The position numbers and the translations under genes were made by a program. The notes under the pieces are model-generated. The model saw nothing but the letters and a program-made list of their open reading frames with translations, did not search any database and was not told the origin of the DNA. DNA of 43,562 nucleotides from a candidate division KSB1 bacterium. Its GTDB lineage: Bacteria; Zhuqueibacterota; Zhuqueibacteria; JANLFK01; Oleimicrobiaceae. Shown in pieces: positions 37,471 through 43,562 of this stretch (position 1 is its first letter; every line of letters begins with the position of its first letter). The stretch is taken from contig JAPDPR010000029.1 of the NCBI GenBank assembly GCA_034506335.1, positions 1 through 43,562 of the forward strand. Direction: 5' to 3'.

Positions 37471-38603
37471 GCATGACGCGGGCGCCCCTACGCATCCTTT
37501 TTGTCAATTCGATTCAGATGTTCGGCGGCGGCGAGGTGTGGATGTTGCGCACGCTGGAGCTGCTGATGGAGCGGGGCCACCGTGTGCACCTTCTGTGCCG
37601 TCCGGGCACGAGGCTGGCCGCCGAGGCAGTCCAGCGGCAAATCCCGTGCTCGACCATGGCCATGCGCGGTGACTTTGACCCTGTGGCCATCGTGCAAGTC
37701 TACCGTCTCATCAAGCGCCTGCGGATCAACGTCGTGCTGACCAACATGGACAAGGAGTTGCGCTTTGCCGGGCTTGCGGCGCGGCTTGCGGGTGTGCGAG
37801 CCGTGTTTCCTCGGCGAGGGATCGACTACCCACTCAAGAACCGCTGGCGCTATCGTTTCGCCTACACCAAACTCGCCTCCAGGGTCATCGCCAATTCCTG
37901 GGCTACCGCACGCGCCTTGCGGCGGAACGCGCCGTGGTTACCAGCGGAGCACATTGAGGTGATCTACAACGGCATCGACCCTTCTCCGTTTTTGACCGCG
38001 CCTCCCCTGCTCAGGGCCGAGCTCCGCATCCCTGCTCGTGCGAAAGTGGTCGGGTTTGTGGGCCAACTGGACGAGCGCAAAGGGATCCACTATCTGGTGC
38101 AGGCGTTTTCGCTGGTCCACAAGCGTCACCCGGAGGCAATACTGCTGATGGTGGGCGAAGGGCCACTGCGAGAATGGATCGAGGCGCAAGCCGCTGCCCT
38201 AGGCCTCGCCGAGGCCGTTATTCTGTGCGGGTTTCGTAGCGATGTGCCGGCCGTCATGCATAGCATCGATCTGCTCGTGCTCCCTTCCTTGTGGGAAGGG
38301 TTCGGGATTGTGCTCATCGAGGCTATGGCCGCGGGCAAACCGGTGGTAACCACCGACGTGAGCAGTATGCCAGAAATCGTGGAGCACGGAAAGACCGGAC
38401 TCCTTGTTCCTCCGGCCGATGCAGAGGCCCTGGCAGCGGCAATCTCTCGACTCCTGGGCGAGCCGGAGTTGGGCCGTACCCTGGGGCGCGCCGGCCGAGT
38501 CCGCGTGGAGCATCGCTTCGCCATCGACCGTATGATCGAGCAGTTGGAGGAGCTCTTCGCGCAATACGCTTGGCCCTCGGAGAATGCGAAAAAATCTTGT
38601 TGA
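37467..38603 (+). CDS. Glycosyltransferase family 4
   Basis: A 378-residue retaining glycosyltransferase of the GT-B fold, starting in an ATGA overlap with the previous gene. N-terminal markers are LRILFVNSIQMFGGGEVWML. C-terminal markers are VGFVGQLDERKGIHYLVQAF, LLMVGEGPLREWIEAQAAALG, VLPSLWEGFGIVLIEAMAAGKPVV with the 'E-x7-E' pair, and EIVEHGKTGLLVPPADAEAL. These put it firmly in GT4, which transfers hexoses from nucleotide sugars onto LPS, exopolysaccharide or lipid-linked oligosaccharide. It ends the long operon, and the next promoter begins at its stop codon. Confidence 0.88.
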   Translation: MSMTRAPLRILFVNSIQMFGGGEVWMLRTLELLMERGHRVHLLCRPGTRLAAEAVQRQIPCSTMAMRGDFDPVAIVQVYRLIKRLRINVVLTNMDKELRFAGLAARLAGVRAVFPRRGIDYPLKNRWRYRFAYTKLASRVIANSWATARALRRNAPWLPAEHIEVIYNGIDPSPFLTAPPLLRAELRIPARAKVVGFVGQLDERKGIHYLVQAFSLVHKRHPEAILLMVGEGPLREWIEAQAAALGLAEAVILCGFRSDVPAVMHSIDLLVLPSLWEGFGIVLIEAMAAGKPVVTTDVSSMPEIVEHGKTGLLVPPADAEALAAAISRLLGEPELGRTLGRAGRVRVEHRFAIDRMIEQLEELFAQYAWPSENAKKSC

Positions 38604-38630
38604 TTTTCAGTTTTTAATTTGATAGCTTTG
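38600..38630 (+). promoter_or_regulatory. Promoter of the acidic protein-Nudix-Smr unit
   Basis: TTGATT (38600-38605), a 17-base spacer and TAGCTTTG (38623-38630) fit both a sigma-70 layout and the Bacteroidota TAnnTTTG box. The AT-rich stretch stands out from the surrounding GC-rich DNA. It overlaps the stop codon of the upstream glycosyltransferase gene, and ATG 38681 is about 50 bases downstream. Confidence 0.6.
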
Positions 38631-38680
38631 CGCCGAGTTAGAAACCAAGGTTCCATCAATTGTGGGAGAGGGATTAGGCG

Positions 38681-38941
38681 ATGACTGCAGGTGATGATTC
38701 CCGTCGGTGGCTCGGCAAGGCGTGGTCCTCTGACTATGATCCGGACCAGGAGCCATGGGAGGATAACGGCTGGGAAGATGAAGAGGAAGGGGAAGAGGAC
38801 GAGGAGTGGGAGGAGGAGTGGGACGAAGAAGAGGACTGGGACGAAGAGCTCGACGAGGAAGAGGAGTGGGACGAAGAAGAGTACTTCGACGAAGAAGACG
38901 AGGAAGAGTGGGGAGATTTTGACGACTGGGAAGACAACTAA
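38681..38941 (+). CDS. Extremely acidic, Trp-rich small protein of unknown function
   Basis: An 86-residue protein with 19 Asp and 31 Glu (58 percent acidic), ten Trp and only three basic residues. After a mixed start (SRRWLGKAWSSDYDP) the rest is almost pure acid with an aromatic residue every four to fourteen positions (W26, W31, W43, W47, W53, W63, Y68-F69, W77, W83), for example EEWEEEWDEEEDW. No signal peptide, helix anchor or metal motif is present. GGGAGAGG lies nine bases before ATG 38681 and a promoter lies just upstream, so translation is likely even though no family is recognised. The Nudix gene follows after 28 bases. It could be an intrinsically disordered chaperone, DNA mimic or divalent-cation binder; these are guesses. 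Confidence 0.75.
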   Translation: MTAGDDSRRWLGKAWSSDYDPDQEPWEDNGWEDEEEGEEDEEWEEEWDEEEDWDEELDEEEEWDEEEYFDEEDEEEWGDFDDWEDN

Positions 38942-38969
38942 TCCCCCCTCGCCGGGGAAATACAAGCCA

Positions 38970-39446
38970 ATGTCGCCCGATCTCTATCCGCCCACGCCTA
39001 TCGTGGGCGTTGGCGTCTTGGTGGAGCGTGAAGGGGCTATCCTGTTGGCACGGCGCGGTGCTGAGCCCAAGGCGGGGCACTGGTCGCTGCCTGGCGGTCA
39101 CGTGGAACTGGGGGAGCCGGTGCGCGAAGCTGCGCGGCGAGAGCTCGCCGAAGAGTGCCATGTAGACGTGGAGGTCATGGATGTGCTTGATGTGTGCGAC
39201 CTCATCATCCGCGACGAACAGGAAAGAGTACGCTACCACTATGTGTTGATCGATTTCTTAGGCAAGTACTTGGGTGGCACCGCTCGCTCGGACAGCGATG
39301 TGTTGGAGGTCGCCTGGGTGCCAATCGGGCAGCTCGCCAACTATCACCTCACCGACGCCGTGCGCACAGTGGTGGACAAGGGGTTGGCGCTCCTTGGGGC
39401 GGGCCCCAATCACTCCCCCTCATGTCGTGCATGCCCGGATCGATGA
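38970..39446 (+). CDS. Nudix hydrolase
   Basis: A 158-residue protein that should hydrolyse a nucleoside diphosphate linked to another group. The Nudix box runs from G43 to V65 (GHVELGEPVREAARRELAEE, then CHV). Five of its fixed residues are in place, including the R-E-x-x-E-E metal site (57-62), but His64 replaces the usual Gly. The beginning VGVGVLVEREGAILLARRGA and the motif WVPIGQLANYHLTDAVRTV are typical of the ADP-ribose/MutT group. ATG 38970 is chosen because it starts just before the first strand; a longer frame from 38691 runs through the acidic gene in another phase and is an artefact. The end overlaps the Smr gene by four bases. Confidence 0.87.
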   Translation: MSPDLYPPTPIVGVGVLVEREGAILLARRGAEPKAGHWSLPGGHVELGEPVREAARRELAEECHVDVEVMDVLDVCDLIIRDEQERVRYHYVLIDFLGKYLGGTARSDSDVLEVAWVPIGQLANYHLTDAVRTVVDKGLALLGAGPNHSPSCRACPDR

Positions 39447-39757
39447 AAGAGCACCAGGAGAATCACCCTCCAGAGGAGCAGTTTCCCGATTACTTTGTGG
39501 TGCGGGATGTGCTCGACCTGCACGGCTTGTTCCCGGAACAGGTTCCGGAGATGGTGGATGAGTTCTTGCGCAATGCAGGCGAGCAGGGGTACAGCCAGGT
39601 GCGCATCGTGCACGGCAAAGGGCGCAGCAAACTCAAGTGGGTGGTGCACCAGTGCTTGCGCGGAAATCCCCTTGTTGCCACCTTTGCCGATGCTCCACCC
39701 GAAGCGGGGGGCTGGGGAGCGACGGTAGTGGAGCTACGTTCTGGGAAGAGCTCATAG
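39443..39757 (+). CDS. Smr-domain protein
   Basis: A 104-residue protein consisting of a single Smr (small MutS-related) domain. LDLHGL (24-29) and VRIVHGKGRSKLKWVV (53-68) are the two conserved motifs, ending AGGWGATVVEL. Smr domains cut nucleic acids or bind RNA; stand-alone members are often linked to ribosome rescue or RNA cleavage. The start is placed at ATG 39443, which overlaps the Nudix stop (ATGA); ATG 39422 and 39431 are in frame alternatives. No Muts2 part is attached. Confidence 0.85.
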   Translation: MKEHQENHPPEEQFPDYFVVRDVLDLHGLFPEQVPEMVDEFLRNAGEQGYSQVRIVHGKGRSKLKWVVHQCLRGNPLVATFADAPPEAGGWGATVVELRSGKSS

Positions 39758-39864
39758 CCTAAGTTTGTCGGCGCCGCTGGGCCCAGGCTGGCAGGCGATG
39801 ATGCGGAATCCAGGCGAGGAGGCAGCGGCGAAATGGCTCTCACCAAAGCAGCGCCAATTTGTTC

Positions 39865-39893
39865 TTGACATCATTGTTTTTCCTCACTATATT
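39865..39893 (+). promoter_or_regulatory. Strong promoter of the membrane protein-thioredoxin-ligase unit
   Basis: TTGACA (39865-39870), a 17-base spacer and TATATT (39888-39893, followed by AGG). Both hexamers and the spacing are the same as at 21334. The leader to TTG 39953 is about 50 bases. Confidence 0.75.
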
Positions 39894-39952
39894 AGGGTGC
39901 CTTTCGGCCAATGAACGGGGCGTTCACACCGTGACGTGTGCGGGAGGTTACG

Positions 39953-40288
39953 TTGATTCAAGACCCGGTAAGCTACTCTCTGAACTTTGGCTCCACGGCC
40001 ACGTGGGTGGCATTCCTCCTGGGGGTGTTGATATACATCATCGGTTTCTTCGGCGGCCTAAGGCTTAATTTGCCGAAGATGCTTGTTGCGGTAATGATCG
40101 CCACAGCAATTGCCGTCGTTGCGAGGCCGCTGGTCAATCGCGTGCACACCTTTGTTGCCTCCATCCTTGGTGACCAGCTGGCTGGCTTCGCGGTGCCGCT
40201 CTTGTGGACGGTGTTTGTCTTGGGCATAGGCCTCAGCCTGTATGAAGCATTCACCGTCACCGCCAAGGAAGCCCACCCGATGAAGTGA
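39953..40288 (+). CDS. Small membrane protein with three predicted helices
   Basis: A 111-residue protein. TTG 39953 is preferred because GGGAGG lies just before it; a GTG at 39938 is five codons upstream. Hydrophobic stretches at about 17-35 (ATWVAFLLGVLIYIIGFFGG), 43-61 (MLVAVMIATAIAVVARPLV) and 80-98 (FAVPLLWTVFVLGIGLSLY) predict three inner-membrane helices. No family is recognised. It is first after a strong promoter, and a thioredoxin-like gene and an acyl-CoA synthetase gene follow in the same direction. A link to redox or lipid metabolism is possible but not shown. Confidence 0.65.
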   Translation: MIQDPVSYSLNFGSTATWVAFLLGVLIYIIGFFGGLRLNLPKMLVAVMIATAIAVVARPLVNRVHTFVASILGDQLAGFAVPLLWTVFVLGIGLSLYEAFTVTAKEAHPMK

Positions 40289-40331
40289 GGGCCCCTCGGT
40301 GGCGCTACCGCAACACGGAGGGCGAAGTGCC

Positions 40332-40679
40332 ATGCCGCGGAAGCAAAGCAGGATCGAGTTCCAGTACATTCCAGGCTGTCCACATGCAGAGGAGACTTTG
40401 GACAACCTGCGCAGGCTTGTGTGTGAGGGTCTCATCAGCGAAGAGGAGCTGGTCATTACAACAGCCGAGGACCCCTGCTTATCTCCGAGGGGCGTGTTCG
40501 CGGGGTCGCCGAGCGTACTCGTGGACGGCGTGGACGTCTACACCGAGGCTGAACCGCAGGGGAATCTCTATGCCTGCAGGGTCTACTCGCTCCAGGGGCA
40601 TCAGAGTGGCGTGCTCCCTCTCGAGTTCTTGCGGGCACAGATTGTGAAGTTGCGCGGGCGGACGACACATGAACAGTGA
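40332..40679 (+). CDS. Small thioredoxin-fold protein (alkylmercury lyase/DUF2703-like)
   Basis: A 115-residue cytoplasmic protein from ATG 40332 with GGAGGG nine bases upstream. It opens IEFQYIPGCPHAEETLDNLRRL, a beta strand and helix with a single Cys in 'GCP'. It ends the fold with RGVFAGSPSVLVDGVDVYTEA, the 'F-x-GSP-x-x-x-v-x-G-x-D' strand shared by thioredoxin-like proteins near mercury and arsenic genes and by the DF-family (seleno)proteins. A further Cys lies in AEDPCLSPRG. The fold suggests a thiol role, but only one of the usual CxxC cysteines is present. It lies 43 bases after the small membrane protein and 45 before the acyl-CoA synthetase gene. Confidence 0.65.
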   Translation: MPRKQSRIEFQYIPGCPHAEETLDNLRRLVCEGLISEEELVITTAEDPCLSPRGVFAGSPSVLVDGVDVYTEAEPQGNLYACRVYSLQGHQSGVLPLEFLRAQIVKLRGRTTHEQ

Positions 40680-40724
40680 GGAGGCTGGGCAACTGCTGTT
40701 GGACAGAGCACAGGAGGAGTCTCC

Positions 40725-42386
40725 ATGTACGCTTTGGACGAGTTGACGCTCCGTTGTCTTGCCGAGACCAGTTTTGAGAAGTATGGGCCGCACGTGGCGG
40801 TCTCATTTGTAGATGAGCCCCCGATGACCTATAGCGACCTCAAACGGGCCGTGGTGGCCACTGCGCACGGGCTGAGAAAAAGGGGCGTCAAGCCAGGGGA
40901 CAGGGTCGCTATCCTAGGAGAGAATAGCCCGCAATGGGGCACTGCCTACTTGGCGATAACCTGCATGGGTGCCGTGGCGGTGCCTATCCTGCCCGACTTC
41001 CACAAGTCGGAAGTGCACCACATCATCCGCAATTCGGGCGCCAAAGTACTGTTTGTCTCCAGTAAGTTGGTGCACAAGGCGGAGGAGAAACGCCTGGGCG
41101 CACTCAAGCTCCTCGTTAGCCTTGACCCCATTGACCGACGGGACCTGCCCTACAAGGTGGAGAGCATGGTTGACTTGATGAAAGAAGGGGCCAAGGAGAC
41201 TGTCTTGCCGTCAGCGAAGATTAAAGAGGGGGACCTGGCAGAGATCCTCTACACCTCCGGCACCACGGGTCATTCCAAGGGGGTGATGCTTTCGCACAAG
41301 AATATCACCTACAACGCGCTGCAGGCCTTGCGCGCGATCGCCATCACTCCAGACGACACACTGCTCTCCATTCTCCCCATGTCGCATTCTTATGAGTGTA
41401 CCTGTGGCTTCATCGCCCCCCTGTGTGGTGGCGCGAAGATTTACTACATCAAGGGCTTGCCTACAGCTCAAACACTGCTTCCGGCGCTGGAAGAGGTGCG
41501 GCCCACCATTGTGCTTTCGGTGCCCCTCATTATGGAAAAGATCTACAAGAAGAAGGTGTTGAGTGAGATTGGGGAGAAGTTCCTGATAAAGGACCTCTAC
41601 AAGCTGCGGCCGATGCGCAAGACGTTGAACAAAGTGGTGGGCAGACGTCTGTACAAGGCCTTCGGGGGCAATTTACGTTTCATCTGCTTCGGTGGCGCTG
41701 CCTTGAGTCCAGACGTGGAGGAGTTTCTGCGGGAGGCGGACTTTCCATATATTACCGGTTACGGGTTGACCGAATCCTCACCGTTGCTCACGGTCAATCC
41801 AGTCGGGGAAGTCAAGTTCCAGTCCTGCGGCAAGGCGGTGGAAAGCGTTGAGCTTAGGATCGCCGACCCTGATCCTCAAACCGGCATTGGCGAGATCTTG
41901 GCACGAGGCCCGAATGTGATGCAGGGCTACTACAAGAACCCGGAAGCCACCAGGCAAACACTGCTCGAAGGCGGGTGGCTCGTCACTGGTGACCGGGGAT
42001 ACCTGGACGAGGATGGGTACCTGTACATCAAAGGCCGCTCCAAGAATGTCATTGTCGGACCCAGCGGGGAAAATATTTATCCTGAGCAGATTGAGGCCAA
42101 GCTTGCTGAATCGCCTTACGTGCTGGAATCTTTGGTGTACGAGCGGAACGGGCGCCTGGTGGCTAAAGTGCATTTGGACTATGATTTGCTCGACCAGGAA
42201 TTCGGTCTGCACAAAATGGAAGAAGAACAGGCGGCGCGCAAAATTCAGGAGGTACTGCAAACGCTGAAGCGGGAGGTTAACGAGAAGGTCTCTACGTTTT
42301 CCCGCATTCATGACATCATTGAGCAGCGGGAGCCCTTCGAAATGACCCCAACCAAGAAGATCAAGCGCTACCTGTACGTTTCGTGA
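40725..42386 (+). CDS. Long-chain acyl-CoA synthetase (AMP-forming)
   Basis: A 553-residue adenylate-forming enzyme from ATG 40725 with GGAGGAG five bases upstream. It activates fatty acids with ATP and CoA. Motifs: ILYTSGTTGHSKGVMLSHKN (P-loop), LPMSHSYECTCGFIAPL, GYGLTESSPLLTVNP, GWLVTGDRGYLDEDGYLYIKGR and the C-terminal TPTKKIKRYLY with the catalytic Lys. The pattern, including the GRSKNVIVGPSGENIYPEQIE hinge, is that of FadD-type ligases. It differs clearly from the acyl ligase at 14511. It ends the unit that starts at 39953 and is followed by an intrinsic terminator. Whether it feeds beta-oxidation or lipid remodelling cannot be told here. Confidence 0.9.
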   Translation: MYALDELTLRCLAETSFEKYGPHVAVSFVDEPPMTYSDLKRAVVATAHGLRKRGVKPGDRVAILGENSPQWGTAYLAITCMGAVAVPILPDFHKSEVHHIIRNSGAKVLFVSSKLVHKAEEKRLGALKLLVSLDPIDRRDLPYKVESMVDLMKEGAKETVLPSAKIKEGDLAEILYTSGTTGHSKGVMLSHKNITYNALQALRAIAITPDDTLLSILPMSHSYECTCGFIAPLCGGAKIYYIKGLPTAQTLLPALEEVRPTIVLSVPLIMEKIYKKKVLSEIGEKFLIKDLYKLRPMRKTLNKVVGRRLYKAFGGNLRFICFGGAALSPDVEEFLREADFPYITGYGLTESSPLLTVNPVGEVKFQSCGKAVESVELRIADPDPQTGIGEILARGPNVMQGYYKNPEATRQTLLEGGWLVTGDRGYLDEDGYLYIKGRSKNVIVGPSGENIYPEQIEAKLAESPYVLESLVYERNGRLVAKVHLDYDLLDQEFGLHKMEEEQAARKIQEVLQTLKREVNEKVSTFSRIHDIIEQREPFEMTPTKKIKRYLYVS

Positions 42387-42410
42387 GCATGGTGTTGAGG
42401 ATACCAACCG

Positions 42411-42444
42411 AGCCGGCTGTGGTAGGGCCGGCTTTGTTGTTTTT
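42411..42444 (+). terminator. Intrinsic terminator after the acyl-CoA synthetase gene
   Basis: AGCCGGC (42411-42417) pairs with GCCGGCT (42427-42433) around a nine-base loop, followed by TTGTTGTTTTT. It lies 25 bases after the stop and close to the 3' end of the convergent DUF2520 gene (stop at 42460). Confidence 0.85.
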
Positions 42445-42459
42445 GGGCGCGAAGCCCTC

Positions 42460-43365
42460 TCATCGAGGGTTGTTCAGGTAGGCGTTGAGCAGGGTCTCAA
42501 TCGCTTCAAGGTCTTCCATGCTGCTACCACCTTGGGCGCGCGCCAGTTCCACACACACTTTCCCCAAAGCCACATAGACCGATCTAAGGGGTTCCGATGC
42601 GGCCAGGGCGTCGAGGTGGCGGCGTACTGTACCCACATCTCCGCGCGCGATGGGGCCGGTGAGGGCACCCAATGGGCCCTGCGCCGTGATATTGGCGACA
42701 GTGCGCGCGGTGAGCGGGGCCAGCAGGCGCAACGCGGTGGGTTCCTCGATGCCCAGCTGTACAAGGGTGCGGGCGGCACAGGAGTAAAGGGCCACCACAT
42801 AGTTAGAGGCGAATACACAAGCGAGGTGATACAACGCCTTTTGGCCTGTGGGGAGTTCTACTGGAATGGCGCCCACCCGGCGCATCAATGAGCTAGCGCG
42901 GCGTCGGGCTTCGTCGTCCCCTTCTATGCCCACAAAAGTCCCCGCCCACAGTCGCCAGTCCTCCTCACTGCCTGCAAACGTCATGATGGGATGGGCAGAT
43001 GCGGCGCTCACTCCTGTGCTGCGGAGGCTGTCGAACACCTCGGCGCCCAGCGCACCCGAAGTGTGGATGGTGGCAAGGCCCTCACGTGTGGCAGGGCAGG
43101 ACAAGAGCGCGGCCGCGACCCTCTCCAGCGCATCGTCTGGCACAGCAACCACGATGGTGGTGGTCTCTGCAGGTATGGCAGTAGAGGAGGTAGCAGATAC
43201 TCCTGCTCGGACGCGCGCGGCGCAGCTCTGAGCGCGGGGCAGGTCTTGGTCCACCACGGCGGTGATCTCCACGCCGTTTTGGCACAGTGCAACGGCCAGG
43301 CTCCTGCCCACCCTTCCAGCACCCACCACCGCAACGCGCTCGGCGGGTTGCCGCTCAGTGTCCAT
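42460..43365 (-). CDS. Rossmann-fold and DUF2520 domain protein
   Basis: A 301-residue protein. The N-terminal half is an NAD(P)-binding Rossmann domain (RVAVVGAGRVGRSLAVAL, then AVVDQDLPRAQ and IVVAVPDDAL). The C-terminal half is the helical DUF2520 domain with HTSGALGAEVFDSLRSTG, SAHPIMTFAG, TGQKALYHLACVFASNYVV and GPLGALTGPIARGDVGTVRRHL. The arrangement recalls 6-phosphogluconate dehydrogenase-like reductases such as F420-dependent NADP reductase and pyrroline-5-carboxylate reductase, but its reaction is not known. ATG 43365 is 18 bases after the MEMO1-family gene, so the two are probably co-transcribed. It converges on the acyl-CoA synthetase unit. Confidence 0.85.
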   Translation of the reverse strand: MDTERQPAERVAVVGAGRVGRSLAVALCQNGVEITAVVDQDLPRAQSCAARVRAGVSATSSTAIPAETTTIVVAVPDDALERVAAALLSCPATREGLATIHTSGALGAEVFDSLRSTGVSAASAHPIMTFAGSEEDWRLWAGTFVGIEGDDEARRRASSLMRRVGAIPVELPTGQKALYHLACVFASNYVVALYSCAARTLVQLGIEEPTALRLLAPLTARTVANITAQGPLGALTGPIARGDVGTVRRHLDALAASEPLRSVYVALGKVCVELARAQGGSSMEDLEAIETLLNAYLNNPR

Positions 43366-43383
43366 CAGGCAAGTCCGAGTTCC

Positions 43384-43562
43384 TCACGTCGGACGCGACA
43401 CCGCTGCGGCCACATATCCCACCACGTAGCCGCCGCGTACCCCGGTCGCGTCGGCGGAATTGGTCTGTGCTAACACCGTCACGGTATCCGCCTGCAATAG
43501 TCTTGCCGCATGGAGGAGCACACTCACCGGTCCTGCCCCGCACGCCTGATAAGTGCCACGCA
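43384..43562 (-). CDS. C-terminal end of a MEMO1-family protein (AmmeMemoRadiSam system protein B), cut by the right edge
   Basis: Reading the minus strand from the right edge, 58 codons lead to a TGA at 43386-43384. The residues include YQACGAGPVSVLLHAARLLQ, then TVTVLAQTNSADATG and YVVGYVAAAVSRPT. This is the typical end of the MEMO1/AmmeMemoRadiSam B family, whose members end 'ACG-x-G-P-x-x-x-x-x-x-A-x-x-x-x-a...SaDatG-x-x-x-VVGY-x-a'. MEMO proteins resemble extradiol dioxygenases and often sit with an AMMECR1 protein and a radical-SAM enzyme. The start and any partners are outside the window. Confidence 0.75.
   Translation of the reverse strand, partial: RGTYQACGAGPVSVLLHAARLLQADTVTVLAQTNSADATGVRGGYVVGYVAAAVSRPT

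Noticed and set aside
38734..38937. Poly-serine open frame on the minus strand
   Set aside because: It is simply the complement of the acidic GAG/GAA/GAC codons of the hyperacidic gene.
38691..38969. Extended N-terminus for the Nudix protein
   Set aside because: The extra 93 residues are the acidic gene read in another phase and give an Arg/Lys/Thr-rich artefact.
39770..39835. Long-loop inverted repeat CGCCGCTG/CAGCGGCG after the Smr gene
   Set aside because: The loop is over 40 bases and no T-tract follows, so it is not a convincing terminator.

Overview
The window reads as chromosomal DNA from a GC-rich, didermic (LPS-making), free-living bacterium. Evidence for an outer membrane is direct: Kdo synthesis genes (kdsB, kdsA, kdsD), LPS transport genes (lptC, lptA, lptB) and several predicted lipoproteins. 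Two kinds of promoter are visible, near-perfect TTGACA-17-TATATT boxes and boxes of the TAnnTTTG type known from Bacteroidota. Together with an OstA-like long LptA, an Omp28-like protein and 'RDNPLDPKNP'-type lipoprotein N-termini, this suggests the FCB group (for example a KSB1/Calditrichota-like or related candidate lineage). That placement is inference. No rRNA, tRNA, insertion sequence, phage gene or CRISPR array was seen.

Left part (1-4844, minus strand): the first 44 codons of a probable GH20 hexosaminidase run off the left edge. A three-gene redox cassette follows, transcribed leftwards from a promoter near 4830: a GMC flavin oxidoreductase, an aldehyde dehydrogenase and a cysteine-rich 4Fe-4S protein. 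It would suit oxidation of an alcohol through the aldehyde to the acid.

Sugar-use region (5112-14485, plus strand): a divergent promoter precedes a 1179-residue GH13 enzyme, a CBM9-like secreted protein, a sodium:solute symporter, a GNAT-like acetyltransferase and a GH172 (DUF2961) protein. It ends at a perfect hairpin shared with a convergent AMP-dependent acyl ligase on the minus strand.

Peptidase region (16370-21193): two secreted M28 aminopeptidases lie on either side of a minus-strand CYTH-domain protein, followed by a lipoprotein.

Core envelope operon (21334-38603): from a strong promoter, gatC, kdsB, pyrG, kdsA, three envelope genes (CsgG-like, Omp28-like, Ig-like lipoprotein), kdsD, lptC, lptA, lptB, rpoN, hslV, hslU, argF, a FemAB-like gene and two GT4 glycosyltransferases follow head to tail, often overlapping, with no obvious terminator. 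PyrG makes the CTP that KdsB uses. KdsD and KdsA make Kdo-8-phosphate. LptC, LptA and LptB move finished LPS outward. kdsC is missing from its usual place.

Right part (38600-43562): a separate promoter drives an extremely acidic, Trp-rich 86-residue protein, a Nudix hydrolase and an Smr-domain protein. A further TTGACA/TATATT promoter drives a small membrane protein, a thioredoxin-like protein and a long-chain acyl-CoA synthetase, ending in a clear intrinsic terminator. On the minus strand a DUF2520/Rossmann protein follows the C-terminal end of a MEMO1-family protein that enters from the right edge.
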